Shown here: one piece after another, positions 56,668 to 64,000 of the stretch | How the letters are laid out: every line of letters starts with the position of its first letter | Numbering within the stretch: position 1 is the stretch's first letter | Assembly (NCBI GenBank): GCA_964645405.1 | Contig: CAZYCA010000016.1 | Span: 194,619-258,618 of the forward strand | Length of the DNA: 64,000 bases | Reading direction: 5' to 3' | From: JAMWDF01 sp964645405 | GTDB lineage: Bacteria > Ratteibacteria > UBA8468 > B48-G9 > DSTR01 | Made by a program: the position numbers and the translations under genes | The notes under the pieces: generated by a model | The model's database searches: none | The model's input: only the letters and a program-made list of their open reading frames with translations | Told to the model about the DNA's origin: nothing

Positions 56668-58660
56668 TCTCAGGTTTCTGCCGCAGGAGTTGTTCCAGCT
56701 GGTTTTCATTGATAATGGGAACATTTAAAGACCGGGCCTTTTGCAGCTTGGACCCTGGATTTTGCCCGCAAATGAGATAGTCAGTTTTCCTGGAGACACT
56801 ATCAGTAACTTTTCCCCCCAGGGAACTAATCAATGTTATCAATTCTTCCCGGGTATAGCCACTCAAAGTGCCGGTAATAACAAAAGTTTTGCCTCTGAGT
56901 ACATCGCTGGTTGGTATCTTTTCTTCTTTTGTGTTGACACCGGCAGCCACCAGCTTGGCTAACACGCGGTTGTTAGCCTGGTTGGAGAAAAAAGCTGAGA
57001 TGCTGGCTGCCATAACAGGACCTATTTCCGGTATCTGGCTGAGTTGTTCTTCGCTGGCTTGAGCAAGTTTATCAAGACTGCCAAAGCGTTTTGCCAGGAT
57101 TTGACTGGCATGGCTACCGATGTGTCTAATACCCAGGGCAAAAATAAGACGACTGAGTGGCTGTTTTTTACTTGCCTGAATTGCCTGGAGTAAATTTATG
57201 GTGGATTTTTCACCCATACCCTCAAGGTGAACTAAATCTTCAAAGCGCAAGGAATATATATCAGCGTAATCTTTCAGAAGGCCGCGGTCAACCAGAAGTG
57301 CCACCCGACTTTCTCCCAGTCCTTCAATATCCATCGCAGCCCGGCTGGCGAAATGAACAATTCGCTCTTTTACCTGAGCCGGACAGGAAACATTGGGACA
57401 GCGCAGAGCCACCTGGTTTTCATCCCTGATTACCTGGCTGCCGCAGACCGGACAGTTTGCCGGTACTTTAATTTCCTTTTCCTGACCTGTCCGGGATTGT
57501 ATTACTGCCTTGACAATCTTGGGGATGACCTCCCCACCTTTTTCCACAAAGACACGGTCACCTATTTTCAGCCCCAGCCTTTTGATTTCCTCAAAGTTAT
57601 GCAGAGTTGCTCGGGAGACAGTGGTGCCTGCCAGCTGGACCGGCTCCAGAATAGCTACCGGAGTCAGCACACCAGTCCTTCCCACCTGAACAACAACATC
57701 CTTAAGTACTGTTGTCACCTGTTCTGCAGGAAACTTGTAAGCCACAACCCACCTGGGTGACTTGGATGTTGTTCCTAAAAGATTTTGAAGTCTGAGACTG
57801 TTGACCTTCACCACCAGGCCATCTATTCCGTAAGGCAGTTTATTTTTTTCTTCCGCCCAGAGCTGACAGAGTTTCACCACCTGACCGATATCTTTTACCA
57901 GACTGCGGTGAGGATTAACTGGAAAACCAAGTCGGGAGAGAAAATTAAGAACTTCCCAGTGGGTGGCGACAGTTTCCTCCATCAATCCAGCATAAACAAA
58001 AAGTTGCAGATTTCTCCTGGCAACCAGAGAGGAATCAAGCAGTTTCAAAGAACCAGCAGCGGCATTCCGGGGATTAGCAAAAACCTCTTCTCCGTTTTCT
58101 AACCTTTCCCGGTTAAGTTTTTCAAAGTCATCTTTCCTCATATAGATTTCTCCTCTGACTTCCAGAGTCTTCTCATAGGAAATAGAAAGTGGCAGGGTCT
58201 TCACTGTTTTCAGGTTATGAGTAATATCATCTCCCTGCCAGCCATCACCTCTGGTCGCACCCAGATGAAACAATCCCTTCTGGTAAATTAAAGAGACAGC
58301 CACTCCGTCAATCTTTAACTCCACCACGTACTCCACTTTTTCGCTGCCAGCCTGTTCCCGGACGCGACGGTCAAAATCAAGTAGCTCTTTCTCAGAATAG
58401 GTATTTTCTATGGAAAGCATGGGAACTTTGTGGATTACTGTCTGGAATTCTGACAGAACCTCTCCCCCTACCCTCTGTGTAGGTGAATCTGGCTGCCGAA
58501 ACTGCGGATACATTTTTTCCAGATTCACCAATTCCTGGAGGAGAGCATCATATTCGCCGTCACTGATTAGTGGCTGATTTTCCACGTAATAATAGCGATT
58601 GTATTTGTTTATTAAGTCAGTGAGTTCTTTGATTCTCTTTCTAACTGTACTGGCATCCAT
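56663..58660 (-). CDS. ligA: NAD-dependent DNA ligase
   Basis: 665 residues from ATG 58660, which has AAGGAGG five bases upstream and gives MDASTVRKRI, the normal N-terminus; a longer frame to 58792 runs antisense into pilB. The adenylation domain holds the nucleophile Lys in VELKIDGVAV. The OB fold, the Cys4 zinc finger (CPVCGSQV...CPNVSCP), helix-hairpin-helix repeats (about 430-580) and a BRCT domain (about 590-660, GKTFVITGTLSGYTREE) follow. It is the essential replicative ligase. Confidence 0.95.
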   Translation of the reverse strand: MDASTVRKRIKELTDLINKYNRYYYVENQPLISDGEYDALLQELVNLEKMYPQFRQPDSPTQRVGGEVLSEFQTVIHKVPMLSIENTYSEKELLDFDRRVREQAGSEKVEYVVELKIDGVAVSLIYQKGLFHLGATRGDGWQGDDITHNLKTVKTLPLSISYEKTLEVRGEIYMRKDDFEKLNRERLENGEEVFANPRNAAAGSLKLLDSSLVARRNLQLFVYAGLMEETVATHWEVLNFLSRLGFPVNPHRSLVKDIGQVVKLCQLWAEEKNKLPYGIDGLVVKVNSLRLQNLLGTTSKSPRWVVAYKFPAEQVTTVLKDVVVQVGRTGVLTPVAILEPVQLAGTTVSRATLHNFEEIKRLGLKIGDRVFVEKGGEVIPKIVKAVIQSRTGQEKEIKVPANCPVCGSQVIRDENQVALRCPNVSCPAQVKERIVHFASRAAMDIEGLGESRVALLVDRGLLKDYADIYSLRFEDLVHLEGMGEKSTINLLQAIQASKKQPLSRLIFALGIRHIGSHASQILAKRFGSLDKLAQASEEQLSQIPEIGPVMAASISAFFSNQANNRVLAKLVAAGVNTKEEKIPTSDVLRGKTFVITGTLSGYTREELITLISSLGGKVTDSVSRKTDYLICGQNPGSKLQKARSLNVPIINENQLEQLLRQKPET

Positions 58661-58724
58661 CTTGCCTCCTTGACAATATCTGCTGTTATATGATACCTTA
58701 AAATAAGGAGCAGGAGGCAAGAGT

Positions 58725-60404
58725 ATGGAAAGGTACGAGTTAGGACAGCTGCTGGTAAACAAAGGTCTTATTAACAGAGCACAACTTGACAAAGCACTTA
58801 TTCAACAGCGGCAGAGCAAAAAATTTCTGGGAGAGATTCTGGTAGAGAGCGGTTATCTCACCAGAGAGCAGTTGCTGCAGGCTCTGACAGAGCAGTCCAG
58901 TGCTGACGAAATTGACCTCAGCAAGTTCCAGGGGATTAAACCGGAAGTTGTCCGCCTAATCCCGGAAAACATCGCCCGACGTTATCTGCTTCTGGCTGTT
59001 GCCAGAACAGATGAAATTTTAACTATAGCCATGAGTAATCCTGCTGACATTGTGGCTATTGACGCGGTGAAACGGCTCACTGGATTACGATTGAGAATTT
59101 TGCGCGCTGAAGAAAAAGATATCTTAGAAAAGATAGATAAATACTACCTGGAAACTGCGGATCTGGATGAAACTCTGGCGGCGATGGCGGAAACTGGTGA
59201 GGAAGTGGAAGCCAAGGTTGATGTGGACCAGTTAAGGGTAGCAGCTGAGGATGCGCCAATCGTGCGGTTTGTTAATTCTCTTTTTTTCCAGGCAGTGGAA
59301 AAGCGGGCAACTGATATCCATCTTGAGCCTCAGGCAGAAAGTGTCAGTGTAAGGCTCAGGATAGATGGCATCCTTCAACCGACCACTCCTCCACCGAAAT
59401 CAGCCTATCCTGGCGTTGTCACCAGACTTAAAATTCTTTCTAATCTGGACATTGGAGAACGGCGGTTACCTCAGGATGGAAGGATGAAGATAAAAATAGG
59501 GTTGAGGGAAATAGATATCAGGATTTCTACACTGCCCACAGTCTTTGGCGAAAAAGTTGTGATGCGTCTTCTGGATAAGGAGATGCTTCTGGTGAAAATG
59601 GATTCCCTTGGCTTTGAAGAAAGGGAGCTGAAAATATTCAAAGAAAATTTGCTGAGGCCATACGGCATGATTGTTGTCACCGGCCCGACTGGCTCTGGCA
59701 AGACAACGACTCTTTATTCAGGTTTGAGTTTCATAAACAGCCCCGGGAAAAACATATTGACTGTAGAAGACCCGGTGGAGTATGAACTTCCTGGTATCAA
59801 TCAAGTCAATGTCAAACCCAGGATTGGTTTAACTTTTGCTTCAGCTTTGCGCACCTTTCTCCGTCAGGACCCGGATATTATTATGGTGGGGGAAATCAGG
59901 GACCTGGAGACAGCCCAGATTGCTATCCAGGCGGCCCTGACAGGACATCTTGTCCTTTCTACTTTACATACCAACGATACCGTTAGCACTATTTCCAGAC
60001 TGGCATACATGGGTGTGGAGCCTTATCTATTAGCTGATTCTCTCAGTGTGATTTTAGCACAGCGGTTGATTAGGACTGTTTGTGTTCACTGTCAGGTAGA
60101 AGATACTGAGGGTGCTGAAGTTTTGAAGGAAATGGGCATTTCTACTGCAGGTGCCAGGGTGAGCAAAGGGGAAGGTTGTAGAGAGTGTAATTTCACGGGT
60201 TACCTCGGCCGGGTGGCTGTTTTTGAAGTACTTCCTGTAGACCGGCAGCTACGGAAGATGATGGTGGAGAGGGCTGCAGAAGATAGAATAAGAGACTATG
60301 CTGGAAGTCAGGGAATGGTCAGTTTGCGGCAGGCAGCTATAACAAAGGCTCTGAAAGGTGTCACCACTGTCAAAGAAGCTCTGGCAGCGACTGTGGTGCT
60401 ATAA
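58725..60404 (+). CDS. pilB: Type IV pilus assembly / type II secretion ATPase (PilB/GspE)
   Basis: 559 residues. The N-terminal MshEN-type domain (1-145) has LGQLLVNKGLI and a repeated LGEILVESGYL. The ATPase has Walker A GPTGSGKTT (320-328), an Asp box before it, Walker B RQDPDIIMVGEIRD (about 383) and the His box LVLSTLHTNDT. The C-terminal zinc motif is CVHC...CREC. It powers pilin polymerisation from the cytoplasm. GGAGCAGGAGG precedes the ATG. pilC follows 34 bases later. Confidence 0.92.
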   Translation: MERYELGQLLVNKGLINRAQLDKALIQQRQSKKFLGEILVESGYLTREQLLQALTEQSSADEIDLSKFQGIKPEVVRLIPENIARRYLLLAVARTDEILTIAMSNPADIVAIDAVKRLTGLRLRILRAEEKDILEKIDKYYLETADLDETLAAMAETGEEVEAKVDVDQLRVAAEDAPIVRFVNSLFFQAVEKRATDIHLEPQAESVSVRLRIDGILQPTTPPPKSAYPGVVTRLKILSNLDIGERRLPQDGRMKIKIGLREIDIRISTLPTVFGEKVVMRLLDKEMLLVKMDSLGFEERELKIFKENLLRPYGMIVVTGPTGSGKTTTLYSGLSFINSPGKNILTVEDPVEYELPGINQVNVKPRIGLTFASALRTFLRQDPDIIMVGEIRDLETAQIAIQAALTGHLVLSTLHTNDTVSTISRLAYMGVEPYLLADSLSVILAQRLIRTVCVHCQVEDTEGAEVLKEMGISTAGARVSKGEGCRECNFTGYLGRVAVFEVLPVDRQLRKMMVERAAEDRIRDYAGSQGMVSLRQAAITKALKGVTTVKEALAATVVL

Positions 60405-60438
60405 GTTCAACTATTTTAAACAATACCAGGAATAAATT

Positions 60439-61650
60439 ATGCCCGGATATACCTATGTAGCAAGAGATGCAACAGGTAATAAAAAAGAAGGTTTTTTAGA
60501 AGCAGAGAATGTTTCCTCAGTACTGACACTTTTGCGCCGGCAAAATCTAACCCCGGTTGAAGTTCGTCCAGCTGCTGGAAGAAAAAGAGCGAAAAAGTTT
60601 TCTCCCCGGAGTGGACGTGTTTCTCTCTCCGAACTGGCTCTTTTTTCCAGGCAGATTGCTACCATGCTGGATGCTGGGATTCCCATAGTGCAAACCATGG
60701 GTGATCTGGCAGAAGAGACTCCCAATCGTTTTCTAAGTTTTGTTTTGAAGGAAGTCCAGCAGAGTATCAAAGAAGGGAGTAATTTTTCTCAGGCTCTGGC
60801 ACGTTTTCCTGGTGTTTTCAGTCCACTTTATGTTGCTCTGGTTCGTTCCGGGGAAGAAAGTGGAAATCTGGTGGAGGTTATGAAGGAGCTATCCAGCGAA
60901 CTGGAAGACCAGTTGAGTTTAAGAAGGAAGGTAAGGCAGGCAACAAGTTACCCCCTGGTTATTCTTGCCTTTTTCATTGCCGTTGTCTTTTTCGTTTTCC
61001 TTTATCTTATCCCCAAGTTTCAAGGTATTTTTTCCGGGTTTGGAGCGCAACTACCTGCTTTAACATTATTGATTCTTACCATCAGCCGGATAATGATGAA
61101 ATTCTTACCTGTTTTTCTTGTTCTGCTACCCGTGGTGGTTCTGGGAGTGGCTGCCTATATCCGGACCGCAGCAGGACGGAGAAAATGGGATGCCTTAAGA
61201 TTGAAAATGCCTATTTTGGGTCCTTTAATGCTGAAGGTTGCCCTGGCGCGATTTTCCCGTTCTTTAAGCACCCTTTTGCACGGAGGCGTGACAATAACTT
61301 CTGCCCTGGAAATAGTGGCAAAAACTGCGGGCAACACCATTATTGAAGATTGTATTGACCAGGTTCGCCGGGGAGTACTGAAAGGGGAAGTTTTAGGGAA
61401 AGAGATGAAAAAGTTTCCTGTTTTTCCTTCTATGCTGGTAAGGATGGTTAGTGTTGGTGAGGAAACTGGAAGGACTGACGAAATGCTTAACCGGGTTTCT
61501 AAGTTCTACCGGGATGAAGTTGATGCTACCTTAAGTATTCTCGCTTCACTGCTGGAACCTATTTTAATTATTGGGCTGGGAGTAATTGTGGGTGTGGTGG
61601 TTCTGGCAATTTACCTTCCCATCTTCAAGCTGGCAGCTACCATGCGTTAA
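60439..61650 (+). CDS. pilC: Type IV pilus / type II secretion inner-membrane platform protein (PilC/GspF)
   Basis: 403 residues. YTYVARDATGNKKEGFLEA opens the protein. Two T2SF domains (about 62-185 and 265-390) each carry the LxxGxxxxxA and GEESGNL / GEETGRT motifs. Three membrane helices (about 168-190, 208-236, 375-397) are present. It connects the PilB ATPase to the growing pilus. No pilT, pilM-N-O or secretin gene is in the window. Its end overlaps the convergent TPR gene by 14 bases. Confidence 0.92.
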   Translation: MPGYTYVARDATGNKKEGFLEAENVSSVLTLLRRQNLTPVEVRPAAGRKRAKKFSPRSGRVSLSELALFSRQIATMLDAGIPIVQTMGDLAEETPNRFLSFVLKEVQQSIKEGSNFSQALARFPGVFSPLYVALVRSGEESGNLVEVMKELSSELEDQLSLRRKVRQATSYPLVILAFFIAVVFFVFLYLIPKFQGIFSGFGAQLPALTLLILTISRIMMKFLPVFLVLLPVVVLGVAAYIRTAAGRRKWDALRLKMPILGPLMLKVALARFSRSLSTLLHGGVTITSALEIVAKTAGNTIIEDCIDQVRRGVLKGEVLGKEMKKFPVFPSMLVRMVSVGEETGRTDEMLNRVSKFYRDEVDATLSILASLLEPILIIGLGVIVGVVVLAIYLPIFKLAATMR

Positions 61651-62788
61651 AAATTATTTTGGCCCCTGGGCGGGTAGTTTTCAACTTTTCCATTCTGTCT
61701 AATAGTCGGGAACAATCCTGGCCGGTTAGCTGACTGTACTGTTTCAGATCCTGCCTGGCTTTGTCAGTAAGACCGGTCTGATAGTAGGCAATAGCTCGGT
61801 AGTAGTAAGCAAGAGGTTCTTTGGGGTCCAGGTTGACAGCCGAAGTAAAATCCTTAATGGCCAGTTCTATTTTCCCTGAGCGGAAGTAGGCAATACCACG
61901 ATTGCGCAAGGCTTCAGCATACTCAGGATTGATGGTTAAAGCCCGGTTGAACTCATCAATGGCTTTCTCTAACTGACCCGAAAGAGCCAGTGCTACTGCC
62001 CGGTTATTAGCTAAGAAAAAAGAATCAGGTCTGAGTTTTTCTACCTTCTCAAAATCCTGGAAAGCCTGGTGAAAGCGTCCTAATTTTGCTAAGAGACTTC
62101 CCCGGTTGAAGTAGGCTTCAGCATAGTCTGGCTCCAGCGTGAGAGCGGTTGTATAATCCTTGAGTGCCAGGTTATAAGCACCTTTTTCTTCAAATGCCAG
62201 TCCGCGATTAATATAGGGTCGGGCTTTAAAAGGGGATTGCCTGACAGTTTCATCCCAGAGAACCACCCGGCTGCGCCACATGATATTGCGGCCAAAGGTA
62301 AGCACTCCGTATAGTCCGCAGATGAGGCTGAGAATAGAGGCAGCAAAAAAACTGCTGCGCGGATACTTGCTGACAAACACAGTCAGAAAAAGACAGTAGC
62401 CAAAACCTGGCAAATAAAGCCGGTGTTCCACTATTAAATCAGGCTTGGGTAGAAAACTTGACTGGGGAACCAGGGTCAGCAGAAACCAGCTTATGGAGAA
62501 AGATAACAAACGGTTTCTCCGAAAAAGGTAAACAGCAAGAAAAAGCAGTGTAAGGAGGAAAAGAAATCCAGTCAAAGTCCCTGGTTCAAATAAGCTGCAG
62601 GAGACAGGGTAGTCATAGTCAATATTCTGTTTCACAGGGATAAGCAGAAGTCGCAGGTATGTCAAAAGCCCGCGAAACTGTGTCAGCAGGTACTGAGGTT
62701 GAGCAAGAGATTGATTACTGCCAATAGTCTGCAAACTAACTGTTTTAAAATCAGTCAACCTGAGCAATCTGGTAGCGAAGGAAGTCAA
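61637..62788 (-). CDS. TPR membrane protein, C-terminal fragment (frameshifted)
   Basis: 383 residues as an open frame, but its first residues (TSFATRLLRLTDF) are internal to a longer protein. Four or more membrane helices (about 65-165) with PKPDLIVEHRLYLPGFGY are followed by about five TPR units (about 185-360, for example YAEAYFNRGSLLAKLGRFHQAFQDF). The family resembles TMTC-type or mannosyltransferase-like proteins with C-terminal TPRs that sit beside pilin genes. The upstream half is the next entry. One added T in the run at 62807-62814 joins them (FFFLLPVIPLTSF). The ATG at 62788 is a chance start. Confidence 0.72.
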   Translation of the reverse strand: MTSFATRLLRLTDFKTVSLQTIGSNQSLAQPQYLLTQFRGLLTYLRLLLIPVKQNIDYDYPVSCSLFEPGTLTGFLFLLTLLFLAVYLFRRNRLLSFSISWFLLTLVPQSSFLPKPDLIVEHRLYLPGFGYCLFLTVFVSKYPRSSFFAASILSLICGLYGVLTFGRNIMWRSRVVLWDETVRQSPFKARPYINRGLAFEEKGAYNLALKDYTTALTLEPDYAEAYFNRGSLLAKLGRFHQAFQDFEKVEKLRPDSFFLANNRAVALALSGQLEKAIDEFNRALTINPEYAEALRNRGIAYFRSGKIELAIKDFTSAVNLDPKEPLAYYYRAIAYYQTGLTDKARQDLKQYSQLTGQDCSRLLDRMEKLKTTRPGAKIIFNAW

Positions 62789-63453
62789 AGGAATGACTGG
62801 TAAAAGAAAAAAAAGGATAATGCCTGATTCAAACCTGGCTTTTTCCCGATGGGGAAGAAAAACTCAACCAGTATTATGAGAAAGGGTATAGAGATGGCAA
62901 TTTCTTTGCTGAACATACCAAGCAGACTGCTACCCACTACCAGGAGATACTTAATTCTCTTCCTCCTCTTGTTTTCCTCTCTTCTGAAGGCAAGATAACA
63001 GTAAAGAGAAAGCAGAATAAACATTGTAGCCAGACAGGTTGACCTTTGATAGATGTAAGTGACTGCCTGAGTCTGAACTGGATGGACAGCAAAAATAAGA
63101 GCGGTAAAAAAGGCTATGTTTTCTTTTCCTGAGGGCTGTATTCCGGGTTGCTCAAGGAATAATTTAGTGAGAAAAAAAACCAGGAGACTGTTTGTAAAAT
63201 GGATAAGAAGATTAACCAGATGGTAACCCGGAAGTTTTAAGCCGTGAAAGTGATAATTCAGGGCAAAGGAAAGAAAGGTAAGAAAACGGGTAGGCCAGTA
63301 ACGCCAGAGCCGTCCTATATCAGACAGGGAATGGATAGCTACATTATTTTTGATGGCGACAACATCATCAAACTGGAAAGGAACGAAAAAAGTATTGGCA
63401 TAGACAGCCAGGCAGGCAAAGAAAATAACTAAGAGGGAAGATGTCTTTTTCAT
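62785..63453 (-). CDS. TPR membrane protein, N-terminal fragment (frameshifted)
   Basis: About 222 residues from ATG 63453 (MKKTSSLL), preferred over 63489 because the latter adds a soluble stretch before the membrane helix; ribosome sites are weak at both. Features are a first helix (about 5-22), the FQFDDVVAIKNN loop with an Asp pair as in GT-C transferases, then RFLTFLSFALNYHFHG, HPVQTQAVTYIYQRS and FSKEIAISIPFLI, which are typical of this family. The frame ends by reading FFFFYQSFL and a stop after the T8 run. Confidence 0.72.
   Translation of the reverse strand: MKKTSSLLVIFFACLAVYANTFFVPFQFDDVVAIKNNVAIHSLSDIGRLWRYWPTRFLTFLSFALNYHFHGLKLPGYHLVNLLIHFTNSLLVFFLTKLFLEQPGIQPSGKENIAFFTALIFAVHPVQTQAVTYIYQRSTCLATMFILLSLYCYLAFRREENKRRKRIKYLLVVGSSLLGMFSKEIAISIPFLIILVEFFFPIGKKPGLNQALSFFFFYQSFL
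62807..62814 (-). other. T8 tract frameshift site in the TPR gene
   Basis: Eight T on the coding strand. A ninth T joins the two fragments into one protein of about 610 residues. The cause may be a mutation, a sequencing error, or a slippage-prone phase switch. Confidence 0.6.
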
Positions 63454-63518
63454 AACCAGTAAAGTACCACCTGAAAATCTTCCGGTCAAATATCTGACAA
63501 GGTTTGTGCTCAGACGGC

Positions 63519-63548
63519 TTGACAGATGTCCTTGAAAAGCAGTATAAT
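63519..63548 (+). promoter_or_regulatory. Pilin gene promoter
   Basis: TTGACA (63519-63524), 18 bases, TATAAT (63543-63548): both boxes are perfect. The leader to the pilin ATG is about 108 bases and begins with an AT-rich stretch of repeated GTATAAAA units. Confidence 0.7.
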
Positions 63549-63662
63549 TCTTACTAAAGTATAAAATAGTATAAAATAAAATGATAACTTAACAGGGAGG
63601 TGAGGGGAAAGAATAAGGCTGTCGGGTAAATTCTTCATCTTGTTGCAGCAAGGGAGGACACA

Positions 63663-64000
63663 ATGAAGAAGATGCTCAGATGCAAAAGAGGTTTTACACT
63701 TATTGAGTTAATGGTGGTAGTTATCATCGTCGGAATTTTAGCTTCCGTAGCTGTGCCTCTTTACCGGGCTAATATCAGGAAGGCTATGGCTTCAGAGGGA
63801 GCAGCCCTGTTAGGGGCGGTACTGACTGCACAAAGAGTCTATTATGCGGAACACAGTGTCTATACTACCACTATCACCGATGTTTCCGGTACCGGGAATA
63901 AGTATTTTACCAGTTTCACTGTGGACAGTGCTGATGCTAATGGTTTTACAGCCCATACCACTGGAACTGGTGATGCTGCCGGAATCACTGTTTATATGAC
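63663..64000 (+). CDS. Type IV pilin (cut by window end)
   Basis: 112 codons are visible and no stop is reached. GGGAGG lies five bases before the ATG. The class III leader KRGFTLIELMVVVIIVGILASVAVP has the prepilin peptidase site after Gly and Glu5. The long helix continues with YRANIRKAMASEGAALLGAVLTAQRVYYAE, and then a Thr/Gly-rich globular part begins. It is a major-pilin type given the consensus promoter, and is encoded close to pilB and pilC. Confidence 0.88.
   Translation, partial: MKKMLRCKRGFTLIELMVVVIIVGILASVAVPLYRANIRKAMASEGAALLGAVLTAQRVYYAEHSVYTTTITDVSGTGNKYFTSFTVDSADANGFTAHTTGTGDAAGITVYM

Noticed and set aside
58661..58792. Longer ligA start at 58792
   Set aside because: It runs antisense into pilB; AAGGAGG and the family N-terminus support 58660.
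1..64000. CRISPR arrays, rRNA or tRNA genes
   Set aside because: I looked through the gene gaps for regularly spaced direct repeats and for tRNA T-loop patterns and recognised none; a dedicated scan was not possible.

Overview
The window is a compact stretch of bacterial chromosome at roughly mid GC. It has short intergenic gaps, many 4-base start/stop overlaps, AGGAGG-type ribosome sites and UGA used as a normal stop. A Bam-type beta-barrel protein, type IV pilus genes, DUF11/SdrD surface domains, NfeD, Tat and a GntR-LacI regulator point to a diderm from an uncultured lineage. An Omnitrophota- or Ratteibacteria-like group is a guess from gene style only. Pyruvate phosphate dikinase, a DUF362/ferredoxin set and the absence of respiratory genes fit an anaerobe, but this is inference.

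Layout. 1-4147: hflX end, nrnA, truB, then a LOG-family gene and nfeD on the other strand. 4309-11959: a damaged surface-protein locus. A DUF11 gene carries a one-base frameshift. A roughly 1.67 kb insertion sequence, whose transposase has an in-frame UGA, follows. Next comes a DUF11-SdrD-SPOR-Ig-beta-barrel gene that has lost its 5' end. 12028-21357: cimA, a divergent hisA-like gene, topA, argH-lysA, apbE, a sugar isomerase, and parA with a ribbon-helix-helix partner. 22240-29426: a shikimate/phenylalanine block (aroE, aroK, aroC, aroA, aroB, pheA, aroF). AroK, AroC and AroA in this block each lack residues normally invariant in their substrate sites. 29446-35147: iron alcohol dehydrogenase, creatininase-like hydrolase, ribF, ppdK. 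35148-35872: 725 bases without a gene, holding hairpins and a promoter. 35873-38941: DUF362, NapH-like, NapG-like, tatA and tatC operon. 39200-43867: trpS-hisC-cdaA-cdaR-pdxJ-DUF4013 on the minus strand. 43899-50306: a macro-Nudix fusion, yjbQ, M18 aminopeptidase, HEAT protein, nitroreductase, cobO and a Gfo/Idh oxidoreductase. 50423-64000: nfo-leuS, a GntR-LacI regulator with a stub pseudopilin, a small KE-tailed membrane protein, xerC, ligA, pilB, pilC, a frameshifted TPR membrane protein and a pilin cut by the window end.

The most interesting signals are four: the substituted active sites in AroK, AroC and AroA; a dispersed AAGTT-type repeat that sits on gene junctions and contributes start or stop codons; the macro-Nudix fusion; and the layered decay of the surface-protein locus. 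The two gene-breaking frameshifts are both single-base losses in T runs, so sequencing or assembly error must be excluded before they are read biologically.
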